This document shows positions 52,693 through 60,308 of a stretch of 64,000 nucleotides of DNA, piece after piece (within the stretch, counting starts at the first letter, position 1; each line of letters starts with the position of its first letter). This stretch comes from Gluconacetobacter sacchari (GTDB taxonomy: Bacteria > Pseudomonadota > Alphaproteobacteria > Acetobacterales > Acetobacteraceae), in the NCBI RefSeq assembly GCF_014174255.1, contig NZ_JABEQJ010000011.1:1-64000 (forward strand), written 5' to 3'. The position numbers and the translations under genes are program-made. The notes under the pieces are model-generated. The model searched no databases and was not told the origin of the DNA. It saw only the letters and a program-made list of their open reading frames with translations.

Positions 52693-53250
52693 TCAGGGAT
52701 TCATCAGGACGGAAACGGCGGGATAGGCATTCGCCCATCCCGGTGTCAGCGGCGCGACGAAGACGTTTTCGGTGCGGGTGCGGGCGACCTTCCAGACCCC
52801 GTCCACCCTGCGGAACAGATTGTTGAGGCGGCTGGAGCGCAGGAGCGCGGTGCCGTCGTCGAAAATCCAGGGCTGGCAGTGAATCCACTGGCCGTCGGCC
52901 TCGTCGCCATGGACGTGGATCTGTTCCGATGTCAGGTAATGCGCGTTCAGCAGCAGGCCGGGCCTGCGGGACGGGCTCCAGAATTTTTCGAAATGGGCGC
53001 GGATCGCGTCCTTGCCCACGGCGCGGCCGAACTGGTTGTCGTAATAGGCGCCCACGCCTTCCCAGACCGCGTCCTCGCAATAGAGATCCATGATCCGCGC
53101 GATCCGCTCGGCGTCGTCGATCTGGCCGGGCTCGGGGCAGGGGGTGTCGCACAGGAACATGTAGCGCGCCTGAATCCGGCGGATATCGGCCTCGGCGGAC
53201 AGCGCGTCCAGTTTCGCCTCCAGGCGGGCCAGGCGGTCTTCGATGTTCAT
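52693..53250 (-). CDS. NTF2-like (SnoaL_4-type) protein
   Basis: 185 aa. The N-terminus is a short helix with heptad-like leucines (IEDRLARLEAKLDALSAEADIRRIQARYMFL), then an NTF2 fold (ARIMDLYCEDAVWEGVGAYYDNQFGRAVGKDAIRAHFEKFW, HGDEADGQWIHCQPWIF, FRRVDGVWKVARTRTENVFVAPLTPGW). AAGGAG precedes the ATG. It could be an isomerase, dehydratase or lactonase in the operon's pathway; function not assignable by sequence. Confidence 0.7.
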   Translation of the reverse strand: MNIEDRLARLEAKLDALSAEADIRRIQARYMFLCDTPCPEPGQIDDAERIARIMDLYCEDAVWEGVGAYYDNQFGRAVGKDAIRAHFEKFWSPSRRPGLLLNAHYLTSEQIHVHGDEADGQWIHCQPWIFDDGTALLRSSRLNNLFRRVDGVWKVARTRTENVFVAPLTPGWANAYPAVSVLMNP

Positions 53251-53261
53251 GACCGGACTCC

Positions 53262-54497
53262 TTATGATTTCAGCGCGGGCGGCATTGGGCGGGCGGGCAG
53301 CAGGGCCTCGGCCCACAGTGCGTGGCCGAGCAGCGCGTGGTCGGTGCCATGGGGGCCCAGGCACTGGATGCCGACCGGCAGGCCCGACGGGCCGAGCAGG
53401 CCCGGCAGCGTCACCGTGGGCAGATAGAGCAGGGTCCACAGGCGGCTGAAGATCGGGCTGCCGGTGCCCTGGCTCCGCAACGGGGCCTCGCCGGGGGCGG
53501 CCGGCGCCACCAGCATGTCGTACTGCGCGAACAGCGCGGCGGCGCGGCGGCGCAGGTCCGCGGCCTGGGTTTGGGCCTGTTCGTACGCGGCGCGGGTGAT
53601 CTTGCGCCCGGCCTCGATCAATCCGACGATCTGCGGGCTGCACATGTCCCGGCGGGCCTGGTATTCCCAGGCCAGGGCCTGGGCGGCCTCGAAGCTCATG
53701 ATCGTGACGTGCAGGTCGGCGGCGGCGGCGAAATCGTCCATCTGCACCGTTTCGACCGCCGTGTGGGCGCCGAACAGGCGCTCGGCCTCCTCCATCGCCA
53801 TGCGGGTGCCCTCTTCGGCCTCGTTCCACCATGGGGTGCGGCAGATGCCGATCCGGGCCGGGGCCCGGGGAGAGACGGGCAGCGTGGCGGGCACCGGGGC
53901 GGCCAGCACCGCGTCGGCGGCGATGGCTGTCGCCACGTCGGGGGTGATGGTGCCGAGCGCGTCGAAGGAGGGGCCGAGCGCCTTGACCCCCGACAGGGCA
54001 TAGCGCCCGTAGGTGGGCTTGAAGCCGACGACGCCGCAATAGGAGGCCGGGCGCGTCAGGGAAGCCGCGGTCTGCGAGGCGATGCCGATATCGACCATGC
54101 CCATCGCCACGGCGGCGGCGGAGCCGCTGGAGGAGCCGCCGGGGGTGCGGGCCGGATCGAACGGATTGGTGGTCGGGCCGGGCCGGAAGAAGGCGAATTC
54201 GGTGGTGACGGTCTTGCCTGCCATGCTGGCGCCCGCCGCGCGCAGCAGGGCGACGCAGGCGGCGTCGCCGGTCGCGCGATGGCCGGCGTAGATTTCCGAC
54301 CCGTAGCCGGTGGGGTAATGTTGGGTATCGACGATGTCCTTGACGCCGACCAGCCGTCCGTTGAGGGGGCCCGGCGGGGCGGTTGCCAGATCCTGTTCCA
54401 GGCGGTCTGGATCGTGGGCCGCGAAGGCCTGGATCCCGGGTTCGAAACGGGCGATGTGCGCGATGCGGGCGGTGGGGTCGATGGTCTGGCCTGTCAT
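53262..54497 (-). CDS. iacH: Amidase-signature hydrolase (IacH-like)
   Basis: 411 aa amidase-signature enzyme with the Ser-cisSer-Lys set: Lys53 (GRLVGVKDIVDT), the glycine/serine loop TPGGSSSGSAAAVAMG (Ser122-126) and nucleophile candidate Ser146 (SQTAASLTRPASYCGVVGFKPTYGR). The usual TGGS before the nucleophile is TAAS here. It cleaves an amide or related C-N bond; in iac clusters an amidase acts after ring opening of the indole. AAGGAATG precedes the ATG. The 11-gene context supports the iac label, which is inferred. Confidence 0.7.
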   Translation of the reverse strand: MTGQTIDPTARIAHIARFEPGIQAFAAHDPDRLEQDLATAPPGPLNGRLVGVKDIVDTQHYPTGYGSEIYAGHRATGDAACVALLRAAGASMAGKTVTTEFAFFRPGPTTNPFDPARTPGGSSSGSAAAVAMGMVDIGIASQTAASLTRPASYCGVVGFKPTYGRYALSGVKALGPSFDALGTITPDVATAIAADAVLAAPVPATLPVSPRAPARIGICRTPWWNEAEEGTRMAMEEAERLFGAHTAVETVQMDDFAAAADLHVTIMSFEAAQALAWEYQARRDMCSPQIVGLIEAGRKITRAAYEQAQTQAADLRRRAAALFAQYDMLVAPAAPGEAPLRSQGTGSPIFSRLWTLLYLPTVTLPGLLGPSGLPVGIQCLGPHGTDHALLGHALWAEALLPARPMPPALKS

Positions 54498-54505
54498 GAC
54501 ATTCC

Positions 54506-55018
54506 TTACCCTGGATGGCGTTCCGTTTGGCCCGGGAGGTCGAAGGCGCCCCGGAAATAAAGCAGCGGCCCGGCGGCCGGGTCGGGATCGACCGCGACGT
54601 GCAATGGCCGGGCGAGAAAGATCTCGTGCGTGCCGCCGCGCAGGGTCTCGACCACCTCGGCGGTGATGTGGACCAGCGCGCCGTCGACCAGCACCGTGCC
54701 GTCCGCCTCGCGCCGGGTGGCGACGCTGCCCTGCTTGCGGTCGGCGGGCAGGGCGAAATAGCGGGCGATCGGTTCCTGGCCGTGGGACAGCACGCTGAGG
54801 CCGAAGCGCCGGGTGTGTTCGATCGCCCGGCAGGTGGCGCTGCCGCGTTTGAGGCAGATCAGCAGGGTCAGCGGGTCGAGCGACACCGAGCTGAGGGCGC
54901 TGATGGTGGCGCCCTGGTCGCCGTGATCGTCCCGGGCGGTGACCACCGCCACGCCGGTGGCGAAATGGGCCATCGCGCGGCGGAACTGGTCGGATGTGAC
55001 GGAGATGTCGGAAGTCAT
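54506..55018 (-). CDS. iacG: Flavin reductase (HpaC-like), partner of the IacA-type monooxygenase
   Basis: 170 aa split-barrel flavin reductase (QFRRAMAHFATGVAVVTARD, GATISALSSVSLDPLTLLICLKRGSAT, RFGLSVLSHGQEPIARYFALPADRK, GPLLYFRGAFD). It supplies reduced flavin, most likely to the group D monooxygenase at 60.3-61.5 kb. It is distinct from HpaC at 6.8 kb. 8 bp separate it from the amidase gene. Confidence 0.75.
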   Translation of the reverse strand: MTSDISVTSDQFRRAMAHFATGVAVVTARDDHGDQGATISALSSVSLDPLTLLICLKRGSATCRAIEHTRRFGLSVLSHGQEPIARYFALPADRKQGSVATRREADGTVLVDGALVHITAEVVETLRGGTHEIFLARPLHVAVDPDPAAGPLLYFRGAFDLPGQTERHPG

Positions 55019-55034
55019 GTGCCCTGCTTTTCCG

Positions 55035-55796
55035 TCAGGCCGCGTTGTCGCCGGGCCAGAGCGGCCCGCGTTCGCGGCGCATCTTGCGCACGGCGGCGTC
55101 GAAGGTCAGGTCGGCCGCCGAGGAATGGGCGATCAGCCCGGCCGCGTCGCGGGCGCAGCCGCGCCGGATCTCGTCGGACAGCCGGACGTCGGCGCCGGGG
55201 ATCATGCCGGTATGGCACTGGATCTCGGCGGCGCGCTGGCAGATCCACAGCAGGAAGAAGGCGCGCGCGACATCGGCCTCGCCGACCGCGAGGCCGTGAT
55301 TGCGCAGGACCAGCACATTCCTGTCGCCCAGGCTTTCCAGCATGCGGGGGCGCTCTTCGTCATAGAGCGTGATCCCTTCGAACGTGTGGTAGCCGACGCG
55401 GCCGAAGAGTTGGGCGCCGTAGAAATTGTCGTGGCTGAAGCCGCCTTCCTTCATCGCGACGGCGGTGACGGCGCTGGTATGGGTGTGGATCACGCAATGG
55501 ATGTCGTCGCGCGCGGTATGGATCGCGCCGTGCAGGGCGAAGCCGGCGGGATTGGGCTTGTAGGCCGACTGGGTCACCAGTTCGCCGCTGGCGTTGACGA
55601 CCAGCAGGTTTTCCGGCGTCACTTCCTCGTAATGCAGGCCGAAGGCATTGACGAGATAGCGCGTCGGCTCGCCGGGCAGGCGCAGCGAGATGTGGTTGAA
55701 GATCATCTCGGTCCAGCCGAGATGGCTGATGAGGTGATAGCATTCCGCCAGGCGGACCCGGAGGGTCCATTCGTCCTGCATCGCGTCGCTGGTCAT
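55035..55796 (-). CDS. Class II aldolase/adducin-family protein
   Basis: 253 aa zinc aldolase fold. Metal ligands by motif: HTHTSAVTAVAM (two His) and LRNHGLAVGE (third His); family N-terminus LAECYHLISHLGWTEMIFNHISLRLPG. Substrate unknown; relatives act on phospho-sugars, hydroxy acids or as decarboxylases. It overlaps the upstream gene by 4 bp (ATGA) and lies inside the iac-like operon, which known iac clusters do not show. It may split a side chain, for instance acetate or glyoxylate, from an indole-derived intermediate (speculative). Confidence 0.75.
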   Translation of the reverse strand: MTSDAMQDEWTLRVRLAECYHLISHLGWTEMIFNHISLRLPGEPTRYLVNAFGLHYEEVTPENLLVVNASGELVTQSAYKPNPAGFALHGAIHTARDDIHCVIHTHTSAVTAVAMKEGGFSHDNFYGAQLFGRVGYHTFEGITLYDEERPRMLESLGDRNVLVLRNHGLAVGEADVARAFFLLWICQRAAEIQCHTGMIPGADVRLSDEIRRGCARDAAGLIAHSSAADLTFDAAVRKMRRERGPLWPGDNAA

Positions 55797-56782
55797 GATG
55801 TCTGTTCCTTTACGGGCAGGGAGGTGCATTGGAAGGTCACGAGGCCGAGCAGGGTGGCGGTCACGGGCGTGGGTACGCCCAGATGGGCCGCCAGGGCGAC
55901 CAGTGCGTCGCCGATCGCCACTGTTTCCAGCGTGCGGCCGGCGCGGAAATCCTGCAGCATCGAGGTTTCGTGCGCGCCGGCCGCCGCCATGATGTCGCAG
56001 ATCGCGCCGGCCGGCTTGAGGGGGGGGATGCCGCAGGCCGTGCCGACGGCGATCGCCTCGTTCAGCGTCGCGTGGACGATGGCGCGGGTGGCGGGGGTGG
56101 TGGCCATGGCCGCGAGCGTGGCGCCGGTGATGACCGACAGGGGATTCGATGCCACGTTGCCGGCGAGCTTGGTCCAGATTTCCCCGCGGATGGTGTCGGC
56201 GATGCAGGCGTCGATCCCGCAGGCGCGCAGCAGATCGGCCAGCTGGTCCAGCCGCGCGTGCGGGCCGGAAGTGGCCGGGCCCAGCATCAGGCGCATCGGG
56301 CGCAGGGAATGGACCCGGCCGGGGGCCGGGCTGGCGGAAAAGGCATAGGCGACGCAGCCCGCGATCTGTCGAGTCGGCAGATGGATGGCCAGTCGCCCGG
56401 TTGGGTCCAGCAGGGGGGCGATCGCGCGGAAGGCGGGCGGGGCGTCGCCTGCCGTCATCCACCATGGGATGCCGTTGACGACCGGGACGATCAGCGTTTC
56501 GGGGCCGACGGCCGGCAGGATCGCCGGCAGCAGGCTGGGCAATTGATGCGATTTGACGGCGAGGAACAGGATATCCGCCGGGCCGGAGGCGCGTTCGGCG
56601 GCGTCGGGCCGGCAGGTGTAAGCCTGGCCGGCCCCGGTGAGGGTCAGGCCGTGCGCGCGCAGGTGCGACAGGGTTTCGCCGCGCGCGATCAGCGACACAG
56701 GGGCGCCCCCGCGCGCCAGAGTGGCCGCCAGCGTGCCGCCGATGGCGCCGATGCCGGCGACGCAGATGCGCGGCGTGGTCAC
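55793..56782 (-). CDS. Ketopantoate reductase-family (ApbA/PanE) oxidoreductase
   Basis: 329 aa. Rossmann motif VAGIGAIGGTLAATLARGG at the N-terminus, then ARGETLSHLRAHGLTL, LAVKSHQL, VVNGIPWW and the catalytic Lys/Asn region EIWTKLAGNVASNPLSVITGATLAA. GTG start at 56782 overlaps the preceding stop (GTGA). It reduces a 2-keto acid or oxidises a hydroxy acid. Placement inside an aromatic operon argues for a catabolic substrate and not pantothenate synthesis. Confidence 0.75.
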   Translation of the reverse strand: MTTPRICVAGIGAIGGTLAATLARGGAPVSLIARGETLSHLRAHGLTLTGAGQAYTCRPDAAERASGPADILFLAVKSHQLPSLLPAILPAVGPETLIVPVVNGIPWWMTAGDAPPAFRAIAPLLDPTGRLAIHLPTRQIAGCVAYAFSASPAPGRVHSLRPMRLMLGPATSGPHARLDQLADLLRACGIDACIADTIRGEIWTKLAGNVASNPLSVITGATLAAMATTPATRAIVHATLNEAIAVGTACGIPPLKPAGAICDIMAAAGAHETSMLQDFRAGRTLETVAIGDALVALAAHLGVPTPVTATLLGLVTFQCTSLPVKEQTS

Positions 56783-57744
56783 AGATCGACCACCAGCAGC
56801 GGGCCGCGGGCGCGCGAGCAGCAGAGCGCGATCTGGTCGGTGCGTTCGTCCTCGGTCAGGTATTCGTCGCGGTGGTCGGGCTCGCCTTCCAGCACCGTGG
56901 CGACGCAGGTGCCGCAGATGCCCTGTTCGCAATTGACCCGCACCTTGACGCCCGCGCGGGCGAGTGCGGCGGTGATCGGCTCGTCGGCGGCGACGGCGAC
57001 GCGGATGCCGGACTTGGCGGCCAGGACCTCGAAACTGTCGCCGTTTTCGACCGGCAGGGCGGAGAAGTCCTCGCGATGGATCTGGTCGGGCGCCAGGCCC
57101 AGCGCCAGCGCGGCTTCCGCGACCGCGTCCATCAGGCCGAGCGGGCCGCAGCTATAGACGCACAGGCCCGCCGTGCCGCCGTTGCGGGCGATGGCTTCGG
57201 CGATGGCGGCGCGCGGGTCGAAGCGCGGAGTGTCCGGTTGGCTGCGATCGTGGATCTGGACCTGCGCGGCGAAACCTTCGCGCGCCAGCAGGGGGGTGAA
57301 GACGGGGTCGCGCGCCACATAATGCAGGGTGAAGGGTTGGCCCGCGCGGGACAGGGTGTGGGCCATCGCGATCAGGGGGGTGACGCCGATGCCGCCGCCA
57401 ACCAGCACCGCCGCGCCGCGGTGGGCCGTGTCGAGCGGGAAGAGGTTGCGTGGGGCGCCGATGGCCAGCGTGGCGCCCGGTTGCACGCGGTCATGCACCG
57501 CGCGCGATCCGCCGCGCCCCTGCGGTTCCAGCAGGACGCCGAGCCGATAGCGGGCCTGGTCCGCCGGATCGCCGCAGAGCGAATATTGCCGCACCAGATC
57601 GTCATCGAGGAACAGGTCGATATGGGCACCGGCCTCCCATGGCGGCAGGGTGCCGGCCCGGGGCAGGAGGTCGAAGATCAGCACGTCGCCCCGTTGGTCG
57701 ACGGCGTCGATGATTGTTTCGATCCGTGCGCGGCTGGTGGTCAT
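56779..57744 (-). CDS. iacF: VanB/PDR-type ferredoxin reductase of the Rieske dioxygenase
   Basis: 321 aa. FMN/FAD-binding domain (RQYSLCGDPADQARYRLGVLLE), NAD domain (GGGIGVTPLIAMAHTL, YSCGPLGLMDAV) and a C-terminal plant-type 2Fe-2S domain (NCEQGICGTCVATVLEGEP..C). It transfers electrons from NADH to the adjacent dioxygenase. The order dioxygenase alpha, beta, SDR, reductase matches iacC-iacD-iacE-iacF. Confidence 0.8.
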   Translation of the reverse strand: MTTSRARIETIIDAVDQRGDVLIFDLLPRAGTLPPWEAGAHIDLFLDDDLVRQYSLCGDPADQARYRLGVLLEPQGRGGSRAVHDRVQPGATLAIGAPRNLFPLDTAHRGAAVLVGGGIGVTPLIAMAHTLSRAGQPFTLHYVARDPVFTPLLAREGFAAQVQIHDRSQPDTPRFDPRAAIAEAIARNGGTAGLCVYSCGPLGLMDAVAEAALALGLAPDQIHREDFSALPVENGDSFEVLAAKSGIRVAVAADEPITAALARAGVKVRVNCEQGICGTCVATVLEGEPDHRDEYLTEDERTDQIALCCSRARGPLLVVDL

Positions 57745-57763
57745 CCGTCTGCTCTCCCCGGGC

Positions 57764-58516
57764 CTATCTCAGATAGAGGCCGCAATTGATGTCGATGGTG
57801 GCGCCGGTGATGGAGCCGGCGTCGGGGCGGGCCAGTTCGACCACCATGCGCGCGACCGTGGCCGGGTCGCCCAGATGGCCGGTGGGGAGGCCCGCCGCGA
57901 CCCGTGCGGCGGCTTCGGCGCCGATGGTCTCGGCCACCGAGGGCAGGTCCAGCGGCCCGGGAGAGATGGCGTTGACCGTGATGCCGTGGGGAGCCAGGTC
58001 GCGCGCGAAGACCTTGGTCAGCGTGTGGACCGCGCCCTTGGAGGCCGCGTAATGCGCGCCGGTCGCCGTGCCGCCGTTCTGCCCCGCCAGCGAGCCGATA
58101 TTGACGATGCGGCCGCCCTGGTCGCGGGCGCGGAGGCGGCGGGCGAAACGCTGCGTACACAGGAAATTGCCGCGCAGGTTGACCGCCATCACCGTGTCGA
58201 AGGTCTCGATGTCGATATCGAGCACCTTCTGCGCCTTCATGATCGCCGCGTTGTTGACCAGCAGCCAGGGCAGGCCATGCGCGGCCTCGACCGTATCGAG
58301 CGCGGCTTCGATCGCGGATTCGGACGTGACGTCGAGCGCGACCGCGTGGCCGCCCAGGCGTGCCGCGGTGGCCTGGGCGCGCGGCAGGTCGCGGTCGCCC
58401 AGCACGACCCTGTAGCCCGCCGCCGCCAGGGCCCCGGCGATCGCGGCGCCCAGGCCGCGCGCGCCGCCGGTGACGAGTGCCACCGGGGCCACGGGGGCCT
58501 CTGCGGCGGCGCTCAC
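57764..58516 (-). CDS. iacE: Short-chain dehydrogenase/reductase (IacE-like)
   Basis: 250 aa classical SDR: TGGARGLGAAIAGAL cofactor motif, NNAA, catalytic Ser (NIGSLAGQNGG) and YAASKGAVHTLTK. The GTG start overlaps the dioxygenase beta-subunit stop (GTGA). In iac clusters the SDR acts on the hydroxylated indole-acetate intermediate. General SDR chemistry is certain; substrate is inferred. Confidence 0.78.
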   Translation of the reverse strand: MSAAAEAPVAPVALVTGGARGLGAAIAGALAAAGYRVVLGDRDLPRAQATAARLGGHAVALDVTSESAIEAALDTVEAAHGLPWLLVNNAAIMKAQKVLDIDIETFDTVMAVNLRGNFLCTQRFARRLRARDQGGRIVNIGSLAGQNGGTATGAHYAASKGAVHTLTKVFARDLAPHGITVNAISPGPLDLPSVAETIGAEAAARVAAGLPTGHLGDPATVARMVVELARPDAGSITGATIDINCGLYLR

Positions 58517-58986
58517 AGGATGTAGCTCACGGCTGTCAGGGCTTCGGTGGCGATCAGCAGGCGGATCACCTTGAGGTCGATCTTCAGCCCGTCGGGGGTG
58601 CGGACCAGGCGATAGGTGACGTTGGCCGCGTAATCGCGTTCGCGGTGCTGGCGCAGTTCCTTGAGGTACTGGGCGCAGCGCAGGGTGCAGGCGTCGCCGT
58701 CGCTGGCCAGCATGCGGTAGCGCGAGAGCAGGCGCACCGTCTGCGCGGGCGGAGCGGCCGAGATCGAGCGGCCGCCCAGCAGGCGCTCGACGCGCTTGGC
58801 GCGCATCGCCGCGTCGTCATAGGCGTAGTTCAGGACGTTCTCGAAATCCTCGGCGTCGGGATCGATGGGGATCACGTATCTGCCGCCGGGCGTGTAGAGG
58901 CCGAGCCAGTCGTGGAACTGCCCGTGGTCGAGCAGGTCGGCTTCCAGCGTGACCAGGGCCACGGCTTCGTCGAGGGTGATGGTCAT
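58513..58986 (-). CDS. iacD: Aromatic-ring-hydroxylating dioxygenase, beta subunit
   Basis: 157 aa cone-fold small subunit (MTITLDEAVALVTLEADLLDHGQFHDWLGLYTPGGRYVIPIDPD, AKRVERLLGGRSISAAPPAQTVRLLSRYRM). Structural partner of the alpha subunit, with which it overlaps by 4 bp (ATGA). Start at ATG 58986; the 15-residue upstream extension lies inside the alpha gene. Confidence 0.82.
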   Translation of the reverse strand: MTITLDEAVALVTLEADLLDHGQFHDWLGLYTPGGRYVIPIDPDAEDFENVLNYAYDDAAMRAKRVERLLGGRSISAAPPAQTVRLLSRYRMLASDGDACTLRCAQYLKELRQHRERDYAANVTYRLVRTPDGLKIDLKVIRLLIATEALTAVSYIL

Positions 58987-60260
58987 GCCACGGTCTCTCC
59001 GGCGGGTTCGGCGGTCATGGCGGCCAGCCACTGGCGATAGGCGGCGCGCATGCCGGTCTCGGCGCTGACGTCGCTGTAGAGATGGCCGTCGGCGCGCTTT
59101 TCCTCGTGCGCCAGGCCGCGATTCAGCAGGATGGGAATGTCGCGCCCGGCGAGCGCGCCGCGATGCACGCGGTCCCAGGCCTCGGCGTCGTCGGGGGTGC
59201 CGAAGCCCATCGGGCCCTGGAAATGCTCGTGCAGGCGCAGGCGGGCCTGGTTGGCGATGTCCGGCCCGCCATCCATGCCGATCGCGATATGGCGGATTTC
59301 GGTCTGCGAGACGCCCAGGGGGCGCAGGACGCGGAAGAACGCCATCGAGCAGGCCAGGTTGGGGAACAGGTTGAGGTTGAAGCCCGACCCGCCGACGGCG
59401 CGGATGATCTGGCGGACCTTTTCCGGCGGATAGGTCTCGGCCAGTTGCGCGGCCAGTTCGAGGAAGCGTTCGGGGATCGGCGCGTCGAGATTGTCGTCCA
59501 GATCGACCAGTTCGGGGATCATGACCATGACCGAATGGCCGTGGCCGAGATCCTCGACGAAGCCCTTGCCGCCGACGAAATTCAGGATGTCCTGCGTTTC
59601 CTGGTCCACCGAATCCAGGAAGGATTTGTGGACGATCGGGAAATGATAGGCGTCGGTCGTGTTTTCGAGCTGGATCTTCCAGTTGCCCGGGAAGGTGAAT
59701 TTATGCTCGCCCATCGTCTTGACCGGCCAACCGGCGCCCTGCTTCATGAACAGGTCGATCCACGGTTTCGCCGCGCCCAGCCAGCTGTCCAGGTCGGGAA
59801 TGGCGTGATCGAAGGTGGCGAAGATCAGGCCCTGATAGTCCGCGACCCGCAGATTGACCAGCGGCAGCGAGGCCTTGTCGAGATCGTCGCCGTAGCCGTT
59901 CTGGTGCGGCACGCCGCGCAAGGCGCCGTCGAGCCCGTAGGCCCAGCCGTGATAGGGGCAGACGAAGCTGGCGGTGTGGCCCTTGTGCTGCTCGCACACC
60001 GTCGCGGCGCGGTGGCGGCAGCGGTTGAGCATGACATGGACCGTGCCCTTGCGGTCGCGGGACACGATGACCGGGTGGGGGCCGACGAACGTGGTGATGA
60101 AATCGCCGGGTTCGGGGATCTCGCTGCGGTGCGCCACCCAGATCCAGTTATGCATGAAGATGCGGTCCATCTCCATGTCGAACAGGGCGGGGTCGTTATA
60201 GATGGACCCGTCGGCCCTGTCCGCCGAGAGAAAGCTGCGAGGATCGGGCTGATCGCTCAT
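58983..60260 (-). CDS. iacC: Aromatic-ring-hydroxylating dioxygenase, alpha subunit (Rieske)
   Basis: 425 aa. Rieske 2Fe-2S ligands Cys81-x-His83 and Cys101-x2-His104. Mononuclear iron site NTTDAYHFPIVH with Asp203 as electron bridge and His206/His211 as ligands; a carboxylate from the C-terminal third completes it. It attacks the ring or side-chain-bearing carbon of the substrate with O2. AGGGAG precedes the ATG. Length and gene neighbours match IacC of indole-3-acetate degraders; other aromatic acids are possible. Confidence 0.83.
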   Translation of the reverse strand: MSDQPDPRSFLSADRADGSIYNDPALFDMEMDRIFMHNWIWVAHRSEIPEPGDFITTFVGPHPVIVSRDRKGTVHVMLNRCRHRAATVCEQHKGHTASFVCPYHGWAYGLDGALRGVPHQNGYGDDLDKASLPLVNLRVADYQGLIFATFDHAIPDLDSWLGAAKPWIDLFMKQGAGWPVKTMGEHKFTFPGNWKIQLENTTDAYHFPIVHKSFLDSVDQETQDILNFVGGKGFVEDLGHGHSVMVMIPELVDLDDNLDAPIPERFLELAAQLAETYPPEKVRQIIRAVGGSGFNLNLFPNLACSMAFFRVLRPLGVSQTEIRHIAIGMDGGPDIANQARLRLHEHFQGPMGFGTPDDAEAWDRVHRGALAGRDIPILLNRGLAHEEKRADGHLYSDVSAETGMRAAYRQWLAAMTAEPAGETVA

Positions 60261-60308
60261 GGTTTGGCTCCCTTGCGCATTGGAAAAAACTTGGGAATAT
60301 CTTCGGGT

